A stretch of 64,000 nt of DNA from Mycobacterium kansasii ATCC 12478 (GTDB lineage Bacteria; Actinomycetota; Actinomycetes; Mycobacteriales; Mycobacteriaceae), in NCBI RefSeq assembly GCF_000157895.3, contig NC_022663.1, positions 2,790,001 through 2,854,000 of the forward strand, read 5' to 3'. Both the position numbers and the translations under genes were made by a program. The notes under the pieces are model-generated. The model made no database searches. It was not told where the DNA came from and worked only from the letters and a program-made list of their open reading frames with translations. This document shows, in pieces, positions 25,894 to 35,755 of this stretch. Within the stretch, counting starts at the first letter, position 1. Each line of letters starts with the position of its first letter.

Positions 25894-27513
25894 TCAGGCC
25901 TTGACGATGTTCTCGTAGTCGGGCAGACCGTTCCAGGTGACGTGCACATTGCTAACCTCGGTCGACCACCCCACTACGGCGATATTGTCCCACAACGGAA
26001 CAACGGGCATGTCGCGGAACAAGATTCGCTGTGCGTCGTTGACCAGCAGGTCGGCCTCGCGCAGGGTGGGCGCGGCTTCGGCTCTGGCCAGCGCCGCGTC
26101 GAATTCGCCACTGGAGTAGCCGACGTCATTGGAGCCGGCGCCGGTGGTGTGCAGCGGCGCGAGAAACTCGATCATCGAGGGATAGTCCCCTTGCCAGCCG
26201 GCGCGGAATGCGGAGTTGATGGTGCGGTTGGTGATCTGGGTGCGGAAGCTCGCGAACGTTGGCTGCGGCGCGCCGACGGCGTCGATGCCCAACACGTTCT
26301 TGATGCTGTTGGCCACCGCGTCGACCCACTCCTGGTGGCCGCTGTCGGCGTTGTAGGCGATGGCGTATCGGCCACTCCACGGCGACATTGCGTCGGCTTG
26401 GGCCCAAAGTTGGCGGGCCCGTCCGGGATTGAAATCCAACACCTCGTTACCCGGGATATTCGGGTCGAATCCCGGCAGTGAGCGGGCGGTGAAATCGCGT
26501 GCCGGGCTGCGGGTTCCATTGAAGATTTGCTGACAGATCTGCGGACGGTTGATGGCCGCCGACAACGCCAACCGGCGCAGCCGGCCCTCCTCGCCGCCGA
26601 AGTGCGGCAGCCGCAACGGCGTGTCCAGGGACTGGTTGACCGCAGCGGGCCCGCTGGTGGCATGGTCACCCAGGTCGCGCCGGTAGACGGTCAGGGCGCT
26701 CGATGGAATCGTGTCCAGCACATCGAGATTGCCGGACAACAGGTCCGAATAGGCGGTGTCGAGGTTGGCATAGAACTCGAACCGCAGACCCTTGTTTCGC
26801 GGTTGCCGGTTGCCGTGATAGTCGGGGTTGGGCACCAGATCGATCTTGACGTTGTGTTCCCATGCCGGACCATCGGCACCGTTGTCCAACTTGTACGGGC
26901 CGTTGCCGATCGGATCGCGGCCGAACGCCGCCATATCCCGAAATGCAGTGTTGGGCAGTGGATAGAACGAGCTGTGGCCTAGTCGCAACACGAAGTCGAC
27001 AGTCGGCGCCTTGAGCCGCACGCTGAACTCGAGGTCGTTGACCACCCGCAGCCCGGACATGGTGGTCCGCTTCGCGTCGCCGGCGGCCACCTCGTCGTAT
27101 CCCTCGATGGGGCTGAAAAACTGCTGCTGCAGTTGGGCGTTGGTGGCCAAGGCGCCGTAATTCCAGGCGTCGACGAACGAGTGGGCCGTCACCGGTGAGC
27201 CGTCGGTGAACTTCCAGCCGGGTTTGAGGACGATTCGGTAGTTGACGTTGTCGGTGGTTTCGATGGACTGGGCAACCTCCGGTGAGGGCTTGCCGGTGGC
27301 GTCGTAGGACATCAGGCCGGCGAACAGCCGATCGAGGATGCGCCCGCCGTTGCTGTCGTTGGTGCCGGTCGGGATCAGCGGGTTGGGCGGCTCCCCGCCG
27401 TTGACCAACACCACATCGGGGCTCAGCAGGCCGCCGCCGCACGCCGTCACACCGGCGGCCAGCAGCAGCACCGAGGCTACTGTGGCCAGCCAGGCCAGCG
27501 CGGCGCGCAACAT
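25894..27513 (-). CDS. dppA: Dipeptide-binding lipoprotein
   Basis: 539 residues. Signal peptide MLRAALAWLATVASVLLLAAGVTAC with a lipobox (GVTAC) whose cysteine would be lipidated; then an SBP family 5 domain (VLVNGGEPPNPLIPTGTND, YRIVLKPGWKFTDGSPVTAHSFVDAWNYGA, LVPNPDYHGN). Binds the peptide outside the membrane and delivers it to DppBC. The frame is open far upstream, but only ATG 27513 or 27549 gives a lipoprotein signal; the former gives nearly the H37Rv length of 541. Confidence 0.93.
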   Translation of the reverse strand: MLRAALAWLATVASVLLLAAGVTACGGGLLSPDVVLVNGGEPPNPLIPTGTNDSNGGRILDRLFAGLMSYDATGKPSPEVAQSIETTDNVNYRIVLKPGWKFTDGSPVTAHSFVDAWNYGALATNAQLQQQFFSPIEGYDEVAAGDAKRTTMSGLRVVNDLEFSVRLKAPTVDFVLRLGHSSFYPLPNTAFRDMAAFGRDPIGNGPYKLDNGADGPAWEHNVKIDLVPNPDYHGNRQPRNKGLRFEFYANLDTAYSDLLSGNLDVLDTIPSSALTVYRRDLGDHATSGPAAVNQSLDTPLRLPHFGGEEGRLRRLALSAAINRPQICQQIFNGTRSPARDFTARSLPGFDPNIPGNEVLDFNPGRARQLWAQADAMSPWSGRYAIAYNADSGHQEWVDAVANSIKNVLGIDAVGAPQPTFASFRTQITNRTINSAFRAGWQGDYPSMIEFLAPLHTTGAGSNDVGYSSGEFDAALARAEAAPTLREADLLVNDAQRILFRDMPVVPLWDNIAVVGWSTEVSNVHVTWNGLPDYENIVKA

Positions 27514-27978
27514 GACAGCGACCCTAAAGCGTGCGGCCCCGCCAATCATGCGGGGCCCGGGCACCGAGGGCTGGGTTTGCGCCAAGAGCTGCCGTCCCCT
27601 CGGGTTTGACGTCCAATGAGCCGGGAGGAGCTGGCTGAAGCAACGATCGCGCGGTCGTCCGCAGCCCGGTGTTCGACGGCCGCCCCAACCCTCGTCGCCA
27701 AACCGGGGCCGATCGTCGGGTACCACGCTGATGGTGGTCGGCGCGGTGCTGCTGACTTTGGGTGTGCTGGCGATCTTCGGACGCCTGGCCTGTGCCGGTC
27801 CGAGAACGTCCGAGGGGTCCCGCGGCGCGGAATTAGATTCGGGCACAGGGCTTCTCACCGCACCGATGGCCGACGAGCCAGCCACTGAAAGTGATCGGCA
27901 AGCGACGCGGCGGGCGGGCCGGCCACCGAATCTCGTGATTTGAGGTAATCGGGGTACCTTTCCCGGATAATCACCGTC
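27514..27978. other. Intergenic region dppA / secreted protein gene
   Basis: 465 bases between divergent genes. It should hold the dpp promoter. One short frame (27731-27943, +) begins with a hydrophobic run MVVGAVLLTLGVLAIF, but it then becomes featureless; it may be a remnant of a membrane protein. No terminators or clear operators were recognised. Confidence 0.5.
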
Positions 27979-28557
27979 GTGCATGCACCTCAGGGGCACC
28001 CGACGCGGCGATGTGCCCGCCGAGTGATCGCCGCCTTCGCGATGGCCGCAACGAGTTGGTCCGGGACCATGCCGGGCCCAGCCGCGTGGGCCGCGCCGGT
28101 TGACAGCAACGACGAACCGACGCCGTGCCGGGCGGAGCGCATCGCCGTGACCGCCTCCCCGACCCAGGCCGCCGTGGGCCACCGTGCGCTGAACCTGATA
28201 TTCAGCCTTGCCGGCGGCGCGGTGCCGTGCACGCTGACCGGCTACCCCGGCGTCGACTCGGGCGCCGGCGGGCCCCTCATTCACGCCCAGCCCACACTGC
28301 GCGGGTACATGGGCGGCTTGCCGGCCAGTGTCACGGTGCCGCCCACGATCACCGTGTCGCTGTCGCAACAGGCGCAGACCGTCGTGGAGAGTATCGCCTT
28401 CGATGCCGGCGGCAACCGATGCCCCACTTACACCGACCTGCTCGTCAACCTTCCCGACACCCCGGTGGTGTTCACCGTGCCGGCCACCATCGACGCCTGC
28501 CAATTGCAGGTGCACCCCATCACCGAGGCAGCACCGCAATCCGGTGAGTCCGCTTAG
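27979..28557 (+). CDS. Secreted DUF4232-like protein (192 aa)
   Basis: Signal peptide: basic start (RRCARRVIAAFAMAATSW) and likely cleavage after AWAAP. The mature part has a pattern typical of DUF4232 secreted actinobacterial proteins: CRAERIAVTASPTQAAVGHRALNLIFS, then PCTLTGYPGVDSGAGGP, Ser/Thr-rich strands, and paired cysteines (CPTYTDL ... DACQLQV). Function unknown; a beta-sandwich cell-wall or extracellular protein is likely. GTG 27979 is used; no strong ribosome binding site was seen. It is 59 bases upstream of acs but need not be functionally linked. Confidence 0.78.
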   Translation: MHAPQGHPTRRCARRVIAAFAMAATSWSGTMPGPAAWAAPVDSNDEPTPCRAERIAVTASPTQAAVGHRALNLIFSLAGGAVPCTLTGYPGVDSGAGGPLIHAQPTLRGYMGGLPASVTVPPTITVSLSQQAQTVVESIAFDAGGNRCPTYTDLLVNLPDTPVVFTVPATIDACQLQVHPITEAAPQSGESA

Positions 28558-28616
28558 CCTTAGCCGGACAGCCTCGGCCGCGCGGGCCACATTCGCGCAG
28601 GGCTAGGCTCGACAGA

Positions 28617-30563
28617 GTGACCGAGACTGAAGTCCCGTCCGCCTACCCGCCGCCGCAACACTTCGTCGAACAGGCGAACGCCCGCGAGGACTTGTACCGC
28701 GAGGCCGCGGAAGACCGCCTTGGCTTTTGGGCCAAGCAGGCCGACCGGCTGTCCTGGGCGACCCCGTTCACCGAGGTGCTGGACTGGTCGGACGCACCTT
28801 TCGCCAAATGGTTCGTCGGCGGCAAACTCAACGTCGCCTACAACTGCCTGGACCGCCACGTCGAAGCCGGCCACGGTGATCGAGTCGCCATCCACTGGGA
28901 GGGCGAGCCCACCGATCACCGCCGCACCCTGACGTATTCGGATCTGCTGACCCAGGTGTGCAAGGCGGCAAACGCGCTCACCGGCCTCGGCCTGGTCGCC
29001 GGCGACCGGGTCGCCATCTACATGCCGTTGGTCCCCGAGGCCGTGATCGCCATGCTCGCCTGCGCCCGGTTGGGCATCATGCACACCGTCGTCTTCGGCG
29101 GCTTCACCGCACACGCACTGCGCGCCCGGATCGCCGATGCCCAGGCCAAGGTGCTGATCACCACCGACGGACAGTACCGGCGCGGCAAGCCGATGCCGCT
29201 CAAAGACGCCGCCGACGAGGCGGTCAACGACCCCGACAGCCCGATCGAACACGTTGTGGTGGTGCGGCGCACCGGAGTTGACGTCGCGTGGAACGACGAT
29301 CGCGACCTGTGGTGGCACGACGTCGTAGACCGGGCCGCAGCCCAACACACGCCGGAAGCGTTCGACTCCGAGCAGCCACTGTTCCTGCTCTACACGTCGG
29401 GCACCACCGGCAAACCCAAGGGCATCCTGCATACCAGCGGCGGATATCTGACCCAGAGCTGCTACACGATGCACACAATTTTCGACGTCAAGCCGCAGAC
29501 CGACGTGTTCTGGTGCACCGCCGACATCGGCTGGGTCACCGGCCACACCTACGGCGTCTACGGACCGCTGTCCGCCGGGGTCACCGAGGTGCTCTACGAG
29601 GGCACCCCCAACACACCCGACGAGCACAGGCACTTCCAGCTCATCGAAAGATACGGTGTCACAATCTATTACACCGCCCCGACATTGATCCGGACGTTCA
29701 TGAAATGGGGCCGCGAGATCCCCGACTCGCACGACCTGTCCAGCCTGCGGCTGCTCGGGTCGGTCGGCGAACCGATCAACCCCGAGGCGTGGCGCTGGTA
29801 CCGCGAAGTGATCGGCGCCGGACGCACACCGGTCGTGGACACCTGGTGGCAGACCGAGACCGGCTCGTCGATGATCTCGCCGCTGCCCGGAGTCGCCGCG
29901 GCCAAACCCGGGTCGGCGATGACGCCGCTGCCCGGCGTCTCAGCCAAGATCGTCGATGACCACGGCGATCCGCTGGGCCCGGACACCGAAAGCGACGAGC
30001 ATGTCACCGGTTATCTCGTCCTGGACCAGCCCTGGCCGTCGATGCTGCGCGGCATCTGGGGTGATCCCGCGCGCTACCACTACGCCTACTGGTCGAAATT
30101 CGCCGACAAGGGCTATTACTTCGCCGGGGACGGCGCGCGCATCGATCCCGACGGCGCGATCTGGATCCTGGGCCGAATCGACGACGTGATGAACGTGTCC
30201 GGGCACCGCATCTCCACCGCCGAGGTGGAATCGGCGCTCGTCGGTCATTCCGGGGTGGCCGAGGCGGCCGTGGTCGGGGTTACCGACGAGACCACCACCC
30301 AGGCCATCTGCGCGTTCGTCGTGCTCCGGGCCAACTACCAGCCGCACGACGGGACCGTCGAAGAATTGCGCTCCGAAGTGGCCCGGGAGATCTCGCCGAT
30401 CGCCCGGCCCCGTGAGGTCCATGTGGTGCCCGAACTCCCGAAGACCCGTAGCGGCAAAATCATGCGCCGGCTGCTGCGCGACGTCGCCGAAAACCGGGAA
30501 CTGGGTGACACGTCGACGCTGCTGGACCCCGGCGTGTTCGACGCGATCCGGGCCGCGAAATAG
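28617..30563 (+). CDS. acs: Acetyl-CoA synthetase
   Basis: 648 residues; joins acetate and CoA with ATP via acetyl-AMP. P-loop-like YTSGTTGKPKG near 258-268, WWQTETGSSMISPLPG, and the C-terminal hinge DVMNVSGHRISTAEVESALV. The PKTRSGKIMRRLLRDVA motif carries the active-site lysine that is reversibly acetylated in mycobacteria by a cAMP-dependent acetyltransferase. GTG 28617 begins VTETEVPSAYPPPQHF. Converges with the NRPS gene 43 bases downstream. Confidence 0.96.
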   Translation: MTETEVPSAYPPPQHFVEQANAREDLYREAAEDRLGFWAKQADRLSWATPFTEVLDWSDAPFAKWFVGGKLNVAYNCLDRHVEAGHGDRVAIHWEGEPTDHRRTLTYSDLLTQVCKAANALTGLGLVAGDRVAIYMPLVPEAVIAMLACARLGIMHTVVFGGFTAHALRARIADAQAKVLITTDGQYRRGKPMPLKDAADEAVNDPDSPIEHVVVVRRTGVDVAWNDDRDLWWHDVVDRAAAQHTPEAFDSEQPLFLLYTSGTTGKPKGILHTSGGYLTQSCYTMHTIFDVKPQTDVFWCTADIGWVTGHTYGVYGPLSAGVTEVLYEGTPNTPDEHRHFQLIERYGVTIYYTAPTLIRTFMKWGREIPDSHDLSSLRLLGSVGEPINPEAWRWYREVIGAGRTPVVDTWWQTETGSSMISPLPGVAAAKPGSAMTPLPGVSAKIVDDHGDPLGPDTESDEHVTGYLVLDQPWPSMLRGIWGDPARYHYAYWSKFADKGYYFAGDGARIDPDGAIWILGRIDDVMNVSGHRISTAEVESALVGHSGVAEAAVVGVTDETTTQAICAFVVLRANYQPHDGTVEELRSEVAREISPIARPREVHVVPELPKTRSGKIMRRLLRDVAENRELGDTSTLLDPGVFDAIRAAK

Positions 30564-30606
30564 CTCCTGGCTTCGCGAAGCGTTGGCCACCAAAGCTGCC
30601 GCCGCC

Positions 30607-33600
30607 TTAGCGGGATGCGAGGCCGAGTTCGGTGATTGCCGACAACCGTCGCTGTGGGTGGGCCGTCACCAGCGTCAACAGCATTTCCAACTGCTCGATG
30701 ATGGTTTCGATAACGGTAGGGCTGAAGAGGGCGGTGCGATATTCAACCACCCCGCTGATCCCGGCGGGCTCACCGGTGTCGGTGAATTGTTCGGTAAGCG
30801 ACAACAAGAAATTCATTCGCGCGGTTTTCGTGTGCACCGAAACCGGGGTGATGTCCAACTCGCCCAATACGAGCTCGGCGGGTTTGTTGTTCTGCCATGC
30901 CAGCAGGACTTGAGTCAGCGGTCCCGGCGGTGTCGAGCGCGCGGCGTTGATCCGGTCGACGAGAACTCCATAGGGCATGTCCTGGTGGCCGAACGCTTCC
31001 AGGCCGCGCATACGAACCTGGTCCAGCAAGTGTGCGAAGTCGAGGTCACCGGTCACCTCGGTGCGCAGCAACATGATGTTGACGAAGATGCCGACCAAAT
31101 CATCGAGCCTCGGGTGGCCGCGACCGGCGACCACGACACCCATAACGATGTCGCTGCGGCCGGTAAGTAGGGCCAGCAGGGCGGTCAAGCCCGCCTGGAC
31201 GACCATGAAGTTGGTGGCGCGGTGCTCTCGGGCCACTTGCGTGATCTGGCGGTGCAATGCGGCCGGCCACTGCACTGCGATCGTGTCACCGCGATTGTCG
31301 TAGGAAGTGGCGCCGGGTTGGGCCGGCGACAACTCGAGAGGCGGGGGCATACCCGCAAGCGTTTTCTCCCAGTAGCGAAGGTCCGCGGCGATCATGCTGT
31401 CGGGATCCTGCGGATCACCCAGGTATGCGCGTTGCCACAGGGCGAAATCGATGTATTGGATAGGCAACGGTTCCCAGGAGGGGATCTGCCCGGCACATCG
31501 ACTGCTATAGGCCAGGCTGAGATCGGCCGCCAGCGGGGCCAGAGACCAGCCGTCAGCGGCGATATGGTGCAGCACGAGAACAAACACGTGTTGGTCGTCA
31601 GCCAAGCGATACAGCCGGGTTCGTAGCGGCATCTCAGTGGCGATGTCAAAGTGGTGGCAGGCCTGGGCGGCAACAACTTCGCGGAGCCGATCCGGCGTCC
31701 ACGCGGTGGCGTCGACGACTTTCCAGCACAAGCGCGCCTGTTCGACCGGCAATACGACTTGATGCGGTATGCCGGCTACGGCGGGATAAACGGTGCGCAA
31801 GGGTTCGTGGCGACTCACCACATCGGCTAACGCCCGTCGCAACGCCTCCATGTTGAGCGGGCCGTGTAACTCGGACACCCAGGGGATGTTGAACACAGCC
31901 GACGGGCCCTGCGCCTGGATGACGGTCCACATGCGGTGCTGGGCAAGGGATAAGGGCACCTTCTCGGGCCGCTCGACCGCCACCAGACGCAGCGACGCAG
32001 CCGATCCGGCCCCGATATGCGGCGTCAGTTCGGCGACGGTCGGGGCATCGAACAGCACCCGCACGGACAGGTCTGCGCCCAGAGCGGTGTTGACTGCGGC
32101 AACCACTCGCATCGCCAGCAACGAATCACCGCCCAGGTCGAAGAATGACTGGTCAGTGCCGACGCGTTCCAGGCCGAGGACCCCCGCGTAGATTCCGGCC
32201 ACGATTTCCTCCACCGGTGTCGTCGGCGCCTGGTACCCGGGAGCGGTGTAGTCGGGGATGGGCAGCGCGGCAACGTCGAGTTTCCCGTTCACAGTTACCG
32301 GCAACTGCCTGAGCGTCATGATGGCTGCCGGAACCATGTACTGGGGCAGGCGGTCTTTCAGCCCGGCGCGGACCACGTTCGGGTCGGCCGCGCCGGTGAT
32401 ATAGCCCACCAGCCGTTTCTCGCCGACACGGTCTTCGCGTGCGATGACGACCGCATGCTCCACTCCGGGTGACTGCGCGAGCGCAGTGGCGATCTCGGCA
32501 GGCTCGATGCGGTAGCCGCGGATCTTTACCTGTTCGTCAGAGCGACCCTTGTAGTGCAGTTGACCATCAGCGCCCCAACAAGCCAGATCGCCGGTGCGGT
32601 ACATACGGCTTCCCGGCGCTGACGTCCCGCCGAATGGGCACGCCACGAACCGTGACCCCGTCAACCCGGGGCGCCGCCAATACCCGAGCCCCACTTGGCT
32701 TCCCGCAACATATATTTCCCCCACCACCCCGATGGGCACTTGCCGTAACCACGGGTCCAATACAAACAGCGCGGTCCCCGGCAGCGGCCGTCCGATGGGC
32801 GCCACCCCTGAACCGGCAGTCAGTGGTGTGCTGATGGAGACACAGACCGCGGATTCGGTTGGGCCGTAGGCATTAACCATCACCCGGTCGGGCGCCCAGC
32901 GGTCCACAACTTCGGCGGTGCACGGTTCACCGCCAACCACAAGTGTCGTACCGGTCAGCCCGTCCGTCGACAAGGCCGCGACGGCTGAGGGCGTCTGGGT
33001 TAGCACGGTGACACTTTCGGCCACCAGCAGAGCGTGAAAGTCGTTGGGGGAGCGGGCTACGTCTTCACCTACCACCAGCAGGCGCCCGCCGTGTAACAGT
33101 GCGCTCCAGATTTCCCACACCGAAAAATCGAAAGCATAGGAATGACATTGCGTCACCGTGGGTTCGGCTTGGGCGCTGAGTGGCGTAGCCGAGGTGACGA
33201 GCTGGACGATGTTGCGATGGGTGATCGCCACCCCTTTGGGCGTCCCCGTAGTGCCGGAAGTGTAAAGCACATAGGCGATTTCGTCAGAGTCAGGCGCCGG
33301 GAGCGGAGTTCGGGTGCCGGCGCCGACAGCAGGGGCGTCGACGTCGATGACCGCGACGTCATGGCTGTCCACAAGCGTGGTCAGGTCACCAGCGGTCAGA
33401 ACGGCCAGTGGTGTGGTGTCCTCGAGCAGGAAAGCGACGCGGGAGCGGGGGTGATCCGGGTCGATCGGCAGGTAGGCGGCTCCCGCTTTGAGGACCGCCA
33501 GGATTGCCACGATGGCGCGGCCACTGCGTGGCAGCAGCACCGCCACCACATCACCGGGGCCTATCCCGAGGCCGGCTAACCGAGACGCAAGTCGGTTGCT

Positions 33601-35157
33601 GGCCGTGTCGAGTTGCCGGTAGGTCAATACACAGTCCGCGGATGTGACGGCGACGGCATCCGCTGTCCGCGCCGCTTGGGCGGCAAACAGCGCTGGAATC
33701 GAGGGACTGGGAGCAGCCGGGATCGTCAGCGCAGCACGATTGCTCCAGGCGTGAATGTGACGGTCCGCGCATTGGTCGAGCAGATCGATCGATGACAACC
33801 GCCGGCGCGGGTCGGCGGCGATGAGCGTGAAAAGCCGCGCCAGCCTGTCGGCCATAGCGGCGCCCGCAAAATCTGGCGACGGCGCGCCGGAACCCGCGGT
33901 GCTGAGAAACAGCCGGTTGCCCTCATTCATGAAGAACAACCCGAACCGGTCCCCACGGCCGAAGTTGGTGTACACCAGCGAAGCCGGCGCATCACCGAAC
34001 TGCGGGACCGTCGTGGACGGAAAGAAATTCAGCGCAACTCCACGAAGCGGGCCGCCGAGGGTTTGCACCGGGAACCGTTGATGCCGAACGACCTGGCGTA
34101 TCTGTGAATCCGCCTGGATGCACAGTTCGGCAACGGAAGAGCTTGGCGGTGTCATCAACCTCAGCGGAACCACCCCGGCAATCATCCCCGGAATCGTCTT
34201 CAACTTTTCGCTGGTGCGTCTGGCTACCGGGAAATCGAGTACTACCTCGGGTCCGCCGTGGTCCCAGCTCTGTACCAGGAGTCCACACACCGCCGCGATG
34301 ACCGACCGTCGGCTGACGCCTAACGTCTCAGACAGATCGTCGATTCTCTGCACGGCCTGAGCGTCCAATGCCACCGGCGCCGACGCGAAGTAATCATCGT
34401 CCCCGTCACCGGCATCCGCGCACCGATAGTTCACCGGCTGGCGGTCTGGCGGAAGGTTCTCTTTCCAGAACCGCTGGTCCTCTCGATACCTTCTGGACGC
34501 CTCGTACTCTAATTCGGTACTGACAAGATCGCGCAGCGTACCGAAAGAGCATTCCGGAGTCGCTACCCCGGACGCGACGGCCGAGTAGATCGTCGCAATT
34601 CGACTGACGAACATCACAGAGCTAAATCCGTCAACAGCTATATGATGCAGACAGACAAACAAGTAAAATTGATTCGGACTTGTACGGAATAACGCAAATC
34701 GGAATAATGGCCCGGTCCACGGCATGGGCTCGCGCTGCATTGACGAGGCCAGCTTGTACGTTTCCAGAACCGGATCCCGCGAACCGCTCAGGTCGAAGAA
34801 GGGGACCGCGGCAGCTGGATAGTCCGCAAGCTTCTGATACACATGTCCATCCACCTCGAAAATTCCGGCTCGCAGCGGCTCACACTCGGCGACCGCCTGC
34901 CGGACCGCGCGCTGGACCAGGCTTGGCTCGACGACGCCACCGATCACCACGAAAAGGCTCGCCTGCCACGGTATTCCCGAGCCATTCGTCTCCTGCGAAA
35001 GCCATATGTCAAGCTGCCCACGGGTTAGCGCGAGCGACTGCTCACCAGCCGGCATGCCGTTCTGCAGGCCGGTGGACTCAGGCATCAGGTACCGGCATGT
35101 CGCCGAATGGCCAACTGGCGATCGCTCCGCTTCCCGGCGTCGACCGACATGCGACAC
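30607..35157 (-). CDS. Non-ribosomal peptide synthetase, C-A-T-C (1516 aa)
   Basis: Condensation domain about 40-460 (HHIAVDG at 171-177), adenylation domain about 475-975 (YTSGTTGTPKG 632-642, GPTES, YRTGDL, NGKLD with Lys959), thiolation domain about 980-1050 (LGGDSLL, carrier Ser1012), then a second condensation domain to the C-terminus (HHIAADG 1197-1203). No thioesterase, reductase or second A domain, so the product must pass to another enzyme. My alignment gives an A-domain pocket D-F-W-T-V-G-A-V-C-K; the substrate is not assigned. GTG 35157 has GGAAAG upstream; ATG 35085 or 35055 are possible. H37Rv has nothing here between acs and Rv3668c, so the gene is accessory. Confidence 0.93.
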   Translation of the reverse strand: MSHVGRRREAERSPVGHSATCRYLMPESTGLQNGMPAGEQSLALTRGQLDIWLSQETNGSGIPWQASLFVVIGGVVEPSLVQRAVRQAVAECEPLRAGIFEVDGHVYQKLADYPAAAVPFFDLSGSRDPVLETYKLASSMQREPMPWTGPLFRFALFRTSPNQFYLFVCLHHIAVDGFSSVMFVSRIATIYSAVASGVATPECSFGTLRDLVSTELEYEASRRYREDQRFWKENLPPDRQPVNYRCADAGDGDDDYFASAPVALDAQAVQRIDDLSETLGVSRRSVIAAVCGLLVQSWDHGGPEVVLDFPVARRTSEKLKTIPGMIAGVVPLRLMTPPSSSVAELCIQADSQIRQVVRHQRFPVQTLGGPLRGVALNFFPSTTVPQFGDAPASLVYTNFGRGDRFGLFFMNEGNRLFLSTAGSGAPSPDFAGAAMADRLARLFTLIAADPRRRLSSIDLLDQCADRHIHAWSNRAALTIPAAPSPSIPALFAAQAARTADAVAVTSADCVLTYRQLDTASNRLASRLAGLGIGPGDVVAVLLPRSGRAIVAILAVLKAGAAYLPIDPDHPRSRVAFLLEDTTPLAVLTAGDLTTLVDSHDVAVIDVDAPAVGAGTRTPLPAPDSDEIAYVLYTSGTTGTPKGVAITHRNIVQLVTSATPLSAQAEPTVTQCHSYAFDFSVWEIWSALLHGGRLLVVGEDVARSPNDFHALLVAESVTVLTQTPSAVAALSTDGLTGTTLVVGGEPCTAEVVDRWAPDRVMVNAYGPTESAVCVSISTPLTAGSGVAPIGRPLPGTALFVLDPWLRQVPIGVVGEIYVAGSQVGLGYWRRPGLTGSRFVACPFGGTSAPGSRMYRTGDLACWGADGQLHYKGRSDEQVKIRGYRIEPAEIATALAQSPGVEHAVVIAREDRVGEKRLVGYITGAADPNVVRAGLKDRLPQYMVPAAIMTLRQLPVTVNGKLDVAALPIPDYTAPGYQAPTTPVEEIVAGIYAGVLGLERVGTDQSFFDLGGDSLLAMRVVAAVNTALGADLSVRVLFDAPTVAELTPHIGAGSAASLRLVAVERPEKVPLSLAQHRMWTVIQAQGPSAVFNIPWVSELHGPLNMEALRRALADVVSRHEPLRTVYPAVAGIPHQVVLPVEQARLCWKVVDATAWTPDRLREVVAAQACHHFDIATEMPLRTRLYRLADDQHVFVLVLHHIAADGWSLAPLAADLSLAYSSRCAGQIPSWEPLPIQYIDFALWQRAYLGDPQDPDSMIAADLRYWEKTLAGMPPPLELSPAQPGATSYDNRGDTIAVQWPAALHRQITQVAREHRATNFMVVQAGLTALLALLTGRSDIVMGVVVAGRGHPRLDDLVGIFVNIMLLRTEVTGDLDFAHLLDQVRMRGLEAFGHQDMPYGVLVDRINAARSTPPGPLTQVLLAWQNNKPAELVLGELDITPVSVHTKTARMNFLLSLTEQFTDTGEPAGISGVVEYRTALFSPTVIETIIEQLEMLLTLVTAHPQRRLSAITELGLASR

Positions 35158-35488
35158 CTAATCTTTCCGCTGGCCGACTGTTTCGACGAATCAACGCAGG
35201 GCATGTCCCGCGAAGAGCCCCGGAAATGACCCAGACCCATGCCATTTGCTTTCCACCTAGATCATCGCAACCGACATATCCGAATGTGCTCCAAATTCAT
35301 GGATGCAACAAGTGTGCTCGGCACGCCCGACATCGCCGCGATAGAAGTTTAGCCGCGGAACCGCTTCATTCGCATTGACGGCTCGGGCGCGCGCTGGGTG
35401 GACTCCGCTTTCGCCGGGCCTGCGATGACTCCGGGCTCAGCGAAGGTGCTTCACGAGCGGCCGAAACGACGGCGGTCGCGGCCCTGGC

Positions 35489-35510
35489 ATGTCCCCCGAT
35501 CGGGGGACAT
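35489..35510. promoter_or_regulatory. 22-base perfect palindrome, candidate operator
   Basis: Arm ATGTCCCCCGA followed by its exact reverse complement. It lies in the 500-base region between the divergent NRPS gene and a short peptide ORF, about 330 bases from the first and 150 from the second. Symmetry and G/C-run arms fit a dimeric (for example LuxR/HTH) regulator site; the regulator is unknown. No U tract follows on either strand, which argues against a terminator. Confidence 0.7.
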
Positions 35511-35540
35511 CGAGTCCTCCAACCGGTTGGGTAGACATTC

Positions 35541-35565
35541 CCCCTAATCGGCAACCGTTCAGGGG
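35541..35565. promoter_or_regulatory. Imperfect inverted repeat related to the 22-base palindrome
   Basis: CCCCTAATCGG, CAA, CCGTTCAGGGG: 9 of 11 positions pair. The CCCC..ATCGG core resembles the palindrome 31 bases to the left, suggesting a second, weaker binding site for the same factor, closer to the short ORF. Inference from pattern only. Confidence 0.55.
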
Positions 35566-35657
35566 AGGTTCCGTTTCCCGACAACTGGCAAACTCTGCGC
35601 CAGAGGATGGGAAGAGCCGTCGACAGTTCTTCACCTTGACTGAAGGAGAGCAACCAC

Positions 35658-35738
35658 ATGGCACACGAACTGCTGTTCTGCGAAACCGAGGGCGCCTACA
35701 CGGCTCCGGCTTTCCACGCCGAAACCGTTATCGACTGA
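35658..35738 (+). CDS. Short ORF encoding a 26-residue peptide, candidate precursor or regulatory peptide
   Basis: ATG follows GAAGGAGAG by seven to eight bases, an excellent ribosome binding site. The peptide begins MAHELLFCETEGAYTAP and ends HAETVID; it is acidic (about five Asp/Glu), has one Cys, and has no signal or membrane segment. The reading frame ends 17 bases before a strong hairpin terminator, and a pair of palindromes lies upstream, so the transcription unit looks complete and dedicated. It is divergent from the NRPS gene. I do not recognise a family. Options: ribosomal peptide natural-product precursor, signalling peptide, or leader peptide. Coding status is likely but unproven. 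Confidence 0.6.
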   Translation: MAHELLFCETEGAYTAPAFHAETVID

Positions 35739-35755
35739 CCTCGTCGACACACCGG

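Noticed and set aside
27731..27943. Short ORF with a hydrophobic start (MVVGAVLLTLGVLAIF)
   Set aside because: No ribosome binding site, featureless after the hydrophobic part; at most a remnant.
27514..28590. N-terminal extension of dppA to nearly 900 codons
   Set aside because: The extension has no domain, overlaps the antisense secreted protein gene, and would bury the lipoprotein signal peptide.
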